Shown piece by piece: positions 59,321-64,000 of a stretch of 64,000 bases of DNA. The translations under genes and the position numbers were made by a program. The number at the start of each line of letters is the position of its first letter. Within the stretch, counting starts at the first letter, position 1. The notes below the pieces were generated by a model. That model was not told the origin of the DNA, searched no databases, and saw only the letters and a list, made by a program, of their open reading frames with translations. Source of the DNA: Dipteronia dyeriana (taxonomy: Eukaryota; Streptophyta; Magnoliopsida; Sapindales; Sapindaceae); the NCBI GenBank assembly GCA_032871835.1, contig CM065296.1:114152146-114216145 (forward strand). The letters run 5' to 3'.

Positions 59321-62300
59321 TTATGTTGACGACTTAGATGCATGTGACTTTTTTGATCTTGCCAAAAACATAAAGATACGTGGAAACAGTGACTTCTTCT
59401 TCTTCTTTGGAGCTTTTGTGTTGTCTGGAGATGATGATTCAGGTCCAGTTCCAGTGTTACTTGCAGGGACATTTGTCCTAGGGTTCACTACATTATGAAC
59501 AGAAGCATTGGGCACGTGATCAATATTGTTAACGGGTTCTCTCTTGCCTTCAAAACTTGACCTGGGGCTTTTGGTGGAATTTACAGTTGCTTGAACAGGT
59601 TCACTGGCTTTTCTTCGTTGCTCGTGTTCAGCTCTCCACTTTCTCAACTCCTGTTCTATGCCCAACTTCCCTTCTTTGGCCTTCTCAGCCTTCTCCATTG
59701 CCATTCTCAGCGCTTCTTTTCTCGCAGCCATCTCTTTATTCACTTCTTCCAACCTCTCCAAGCTTCTCAACTCGGACTCCTTCGCTACCTCAATTTGAGA
59801 GATGGCGGCTGCCACCCTCATGTTGGCCTGCTCCTCTGCCTCATGCGCACCCTTGCTTAGCTCATAGTACTCCTCTAAAGAAAGTGTAACACCGGAAGGT
59901 GAATCAGCATCGTTGGAGCTTCGAGCTGTTTCACTCTCTTGCAGTGCCTTGATAGCAGCTAAAGCTAACTTTTCCGAAGCCTTAGCTGCCTCTATTTCCT
60001 TTTGAGCAGCAAGTAACCTACTCTCCATTGTACTTGCTCCAGCCTTTGCCTGCTCCGCTTCTTCATTTGCTTTGTGCAGCTCTTCACGAGCCATTTGAGC
60101 AAGTGACTTGGCCTGGTCAGCCTCTTGTGCTGCTTGTTGGAGTTGCTTGGGTAGCTCCACCATATTTTCACGAGCTTCTTTCTCTTTCATCTGAACAAGA
60201 GCTATTTCTGATCTAGTACTGTCCAGCTCAGCTTCCAAAGAAGCAACTGCAACCGATGCCATTCCTTCTCTCTGCCTAATGGTGGCAAGAGCAGATTTTT
60301 CTTTTTCAAGCTCAGATTGTAGGGATACGGCTGCCACCTTCAAGTAATTGACTTCGGTAGTAGCTTTTTCAATGTTAAGTTTCACTTCTTCAAGCTCCTT
60401 CTTTGCTGAAGCAACTGCTGCTTGTATGTCAGTATGAGTTTTCCTCTCCGGTTGCTCTAACTCACCATTTGAATGTTCTTCATCAGTTCCCTCCTTCAAT
60501 TTAGACTCCATATAAGCTGTTAATTCAGCTTTCAAATCAAGTAGCAAGGCTGAAGCAGTGTCTAACTTTGATTTGAGATCCTTTGCTGAAATAATTTGCT
60601 GAGTCAGTTTCTGAATCTCCTCTTCTGCCTGCTTCAATTCCTTCTCCCAATGGTGAGAGTCTTGATCTCTGGCCATTGTTGCTCCGATTCTTTGCTCTTC
60701 CGCTTCTAAATGGGCAGCATGTGCAGATTCTAATGACTCCTTTGTAGCAATCAGCTCAATAGTCAGTTCTTCCACTGTTCTCTCAATTTCCTTAGATGCA
60801 GAAACAGCTTCTTCAGCATTTATTATAGCTGCATCTCTCTCAGCAACCAAGGAAGCATAATCCTTTCGCAGTGATTCCAACTCATCTTTTACAGATTTCA
60901 GCTCAGTAACTGCAGCTGTATGCCTAGCTTTTGCAACCTCAAGCTGTGCCTTCGCTGCAACACTAGCATCGTCAGCGATCCCTTGTTCCATTTCTTCCAC
61001 CCTGAGCTTGGCTAGTTCAGAGTCTTGTTTTGCCTGTTGTTCTTCGGTCTGTGCCCTCTCCAGATTAAGTTTTAGTTCTTCTATTAGTCTCTTAGTGTAG
61101 TCCAGCTCCCTGAGGACTTTGCTTTTTGAATCTTCAGCGGCCTCGGACCTTTTCCTAATCTCGGGCATCTCCTCATGCGCTTTTTCAAGTTCTTGCTCTA
61201 CATGTTTGCGTCTCTACATGGACAGAAGAAATTTAAGTTAATTTTTATGGACAGATACATTATGTATTAGTGATACACAATTATTATCCATTTAAGTATT
61301 TAAGAAGAATATGAATAAAAAGAAAGGAGAAGTAACAGACTAACAGCAAACTAGCATCAATTATATTTGACCCCTAAGGCTGATTGTAGAGAAGACAAGA
61401 ATTCAAAGTTCACTCTTAAAAGGTTATTGCGGAGATTACAGCCAACTAAAGCAAAGAATAACCATGAAGTTTTCACATGGGCTTCTGGTGGGAGATTGAC
61501 TAGAGACATCTTTTTCTCAATCATCAACCACACCATACTGATTATAGATGCAGAACTAAAACTAAAGCAACTACCATCACCTCCTCCAATTTCCACATTG
61601 ATGTTACAACCATCTCATCATTGCAGTATCACCGCATCATCAACTCTGGAACCGCCAATAACACAATCACCGCCGTATCATAATTCACAATACCACACCA
61701 ATTCAAGAACACATACTCCTATTATATATAACAGTTCACTGATTGAATTGCTCTTCACTAAACAAACTTATCATTTTAGCTTTGCGGCAAGAAGCAACAA
61801 AAATGTAATAAACTAAGAGATTGCTTGTCATGTTTAATGAAAAGCACCCACAAAGGGTCAACCAAACTGTGTGTCAAGATTTCATAACCAATAAAACGCA
61901 GAAGTGTAAGTCAACACAAATAACAATGCAAGAACAAAACATACCTCTACAGTTTGCATTCTGTGGGCTTTCCAGTCAGTAATTCCTCCAAACTTGGAAA
62001 CAACTTCTTTAACAGACTCAAAAGGTGCTGTCGTATCAATAAGACCTCTCTTCAAGTCAACCTGCTTGCCAAGTTTAGGAGACCCAATGCCATATCTAGG
62101 AGAAGGGAGATATGGTTTAGGAGAACCAATAAACTGCTTCGGAGTAGCGCCATATGGTCTAGGAGAGTCCGTAAAATATTTAGGAGAATCCGTAACATAT
62201 CTAGGAGAATCAGAATGTTTCGGAGAATCCACAACAGATTTAGGAGAATCAATAAGTTTAGGAGAATCAATATGTTTAGGAGAATCAGTAACCTTAGGAG

Positions 62301-62790
62301 AATCGACAATACTTGTTCTCACAGCTACATTGGCAAGGTTTGTAGGGGGGAGGTTAAGCTCATCGAATGGCTCTACAAGGTTTTCATTTGTAGAATCTGT
62401 TGTCTGAGGAGAGGAAGAAGAAGGTAAATTAATTATATCGGTCTGAACATGGGTGCCGGTAGAACTAGTATCTTGAGAGCTATCTAGTATTGCTCCAGTT
62501 ATAGAATCTTCCTTCATTGTACCGCTATGCTCTGACCCTGACAGATCAACTGCAACTGTTGAATTTGATATTGAATCGTCTGTTGAAGGAATTTGCTCTT
62601 GTCCCAGAACCGGCTTATTAGCAGAATCATCTACAAACTCAGATTTAGAAGTTTCTACATTTGACAACTGAGATACTTCTCCATTGGTAGCCAAATTTGT
62701 TGGGGATTCACTTGAAGGATTACTATCATCTTTGGAGGGTAAAGAAGATTCTGGAGGTGGCATCTCAACACCGATTTTGACATCCTCCAT
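59321..62790 (-). CDS. WEB1: WEB family coiled-coil protein (WEAK CHLOROPLAST MOVEMENT UNDER BLUE LIGHT 1-like)
   Basis: Cytosolic coiled-coil protein; in Arabidopsis WEB1 acts with PMI2 to set the speed of blue-light chloroplast movement through actin filaments. Coding exons 62790-61945 and 61213-59321 join at Glu|Arg to 912 residues, longer than the Arabidopsis protein mainly in the N-terminus. Residues 1-160 are Ser/Thr-rich and acidic. Residues 163-240 are a DSPK/DSPR repeat. The family motif [30 protein letters not shown] spans 249-278. From about 283 to 820 the sequence is continuous Glu/Lys/Ala heptads (coiled coil). The tail is basic ([20 protein letters not shown]). Each exon is one uninterrupted frame. 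A 5' leader intron is predicted (acceptor before 62813, donor at 63837). Confidence 0.92.
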
Positions 62791-62813
62791 TTTTATGAAG
62801 TGCCAAACACGTA

Positions 62814-63836
62814 CTGAAATTCAAGTAAGAATCAGATAAACAGATAAATAAATTGAACTCAAAAGCTCACATGAAGTTACTGATAACTTTTTTTCAACAT
62901 ATATGATAACTCTTTTAAAAAAAAAAAAATTAAAACGAAGAAAGAATGAGCCGAAGCACTTTAATGACCACTGCAAACCCAGAAATTTAAATTCAGCAGA
63001 GCATCTAACAACCAAATGATAGTCATAATCCTTTTATGCATCAGAAACCCATAAATTTATGCATCTTTTATGATTCAGCAGAGATGGTTACCACATACCC
63101 CGCATATTTAATCCAAATCAGTATGATTACTTCATTTAAAACCATTCCAAGTACTACATACCAAGTTTAGCACATAAATTAAAAGATTCACCAACCTTAT
63201 CCACAACTAATTAGTTTGAAAAAAAATTCCCAAGATCATTTATAGCTTGTTAATAATAAATAAACTGCTTTCTTAAAATAAATAATTTTGATCCTGTAAT
63301 CAAACTACATCATGAAATTTCCAGAAATAAATGCCACACGGCCCACACCATTCTACTGAATGTTTTATGTAAATACAATAAGTAAAAATCTAACTAAAAT
63401 TTTAAAAGCAAGTTTATTTATGAATGATCTATTTACAATTATCCTAAATTACCGTTCATATATCAGACTATCTAAACATATCACCGGCTTCACAAATACT
63501 CTTCAATCAAAAAAAGTTTCGTCATTTAACGGCTAATTTTTTTTTGGAATATAAAAGAAGGAACAAATCAACTCAATTTTTTGCAGAATCTAAGCCAAAG
63601 CCAATCAATCAAGAATCTATTATCGTTTTTCAATTCAAATGAATTCTCACAAATTCAGTAATTACAGCAGCCAACGTATAAACTTGAGGTCAGGATTTCA
63701 GAGAGACGTATTCGTATCCATAACTAGAATTTGAGCTCTAATCAAGTAATTAATCAACGATCACATGAATCCAAACTAGATTAAATAACAAATATGATTC
63801 AAACAAAACAAAAAAGATTGAAGAGGATGAGCTTAC
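62814..63836 (-). other. 5' leader intron of the WEB1-like gene (predicted)
   Basis: Minus-strand donor CCGG|GTAAGC at 63837/63836 and acceptor AATTTCAG before 62813 bound about 1 kb of AT-rich sequence without coding capacity. The leader exon upstream (63837 to about 63950) ends with CTGCTTCTTCCGG. Confidence 0.65.
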
Positions 63837-64000
63837 CCGGAAGAAGCAGAAACGAAGGAGAGACAAGTCGAAAATCGAAAACAAACGATAATAATGATCT
63901 CTGAACACTAAGACGAACAAGAAAAAAGTGGATTTGATAATCAGAATTAGCAAATTTTAAAAAAACGGAGGTCGAAATTTTACTGTTAAAATTAGAAACG

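Noticed and set aside
59557..60216. Several plus-strand Ser/Leu/Pro-rich frames opposite the WEB1-like exon
   Set aside because: Complement of Glu/Lys/Ala-rich coiled-coil codons.
61954..62427. 157-codon plus-strand frame opposite the WEB1-like gene
   Set aside because: Low-complexity Arg/Ile product caused by the DSPK repeat on the opposite strand.

Overview
The window is nuclear DNA of a dicot plant. It is AT-rich, its genes carry GT-AG introns, and it encodes a chloroplast antenna protein, an ABA-catabolic P450, a PLS-class PPR protein and an intron-containing nuclear tRNA-Tyr. Dense MITEs and Mutator debris fill the gaps. The sequence alone does not fix the species; several proteins look rosid-like, which is an inference from memory of homologues.

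Layout. 1.2-5.8 kb (+): mitochondrial COQ10-type START-domain protein. 5.8-19.2 kb: gene-poor, AT-rich DNA with (TA)n tracts, an LTR-like remnant and a 1-kb inverted-repeat element. 19.4-21.8 kb (+): nine-exon CYP707A (ABA 8'-hydroxylase). 23.1-24.6 kb (-): chloroplast thioredoxin-like protein with a 5' leader exon near 25.7 kb. 26.5-27.9 kb: a hAT element nested in a MITE. 28.2-29.1 kb (+): peroxisomal SCP2. 31.4-32.65 kb: Mutator transposase remnant with a palindromic array. 33.1-46.7 kb: a local duplication with an orphan amylase promoter, alpha-amylase copy A, a wrecked PPR pseudogene carrying a foldback element, alpha-amylase copy B and an intact PPR gene. 47.1-51.4 kb: a 4.29-kb Mutator-like element with a perfect 9-bp target duplication. 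52.8-56.4 kb (+): VID27/DEM (CYPRO4-like) gene. 56.9-58.4 kb (+): LHCA5. 58.6 kb (-): tRNA-Tyr. 59.3-63.9 kb (-): WEB1-family coiled-coil protein.

The host genes are ordinary single-copy housekeeping or regulatory genes with no operon-like logic. The unusual content is structural. Two different Mutator remnants each carry, just upstream of a decayed transposase start, a long array built from one short palindromic word. The amylase/PPR duplication preserves its breakpoint (an amylase promoter ending in ATC where the start codon should be). The PPR pseudogene is split by a 1.08-kb foldback element that itself contains a near-perfect MITE hairpin. No CRISPR, phage, plasmid or bacterial-type system is present.
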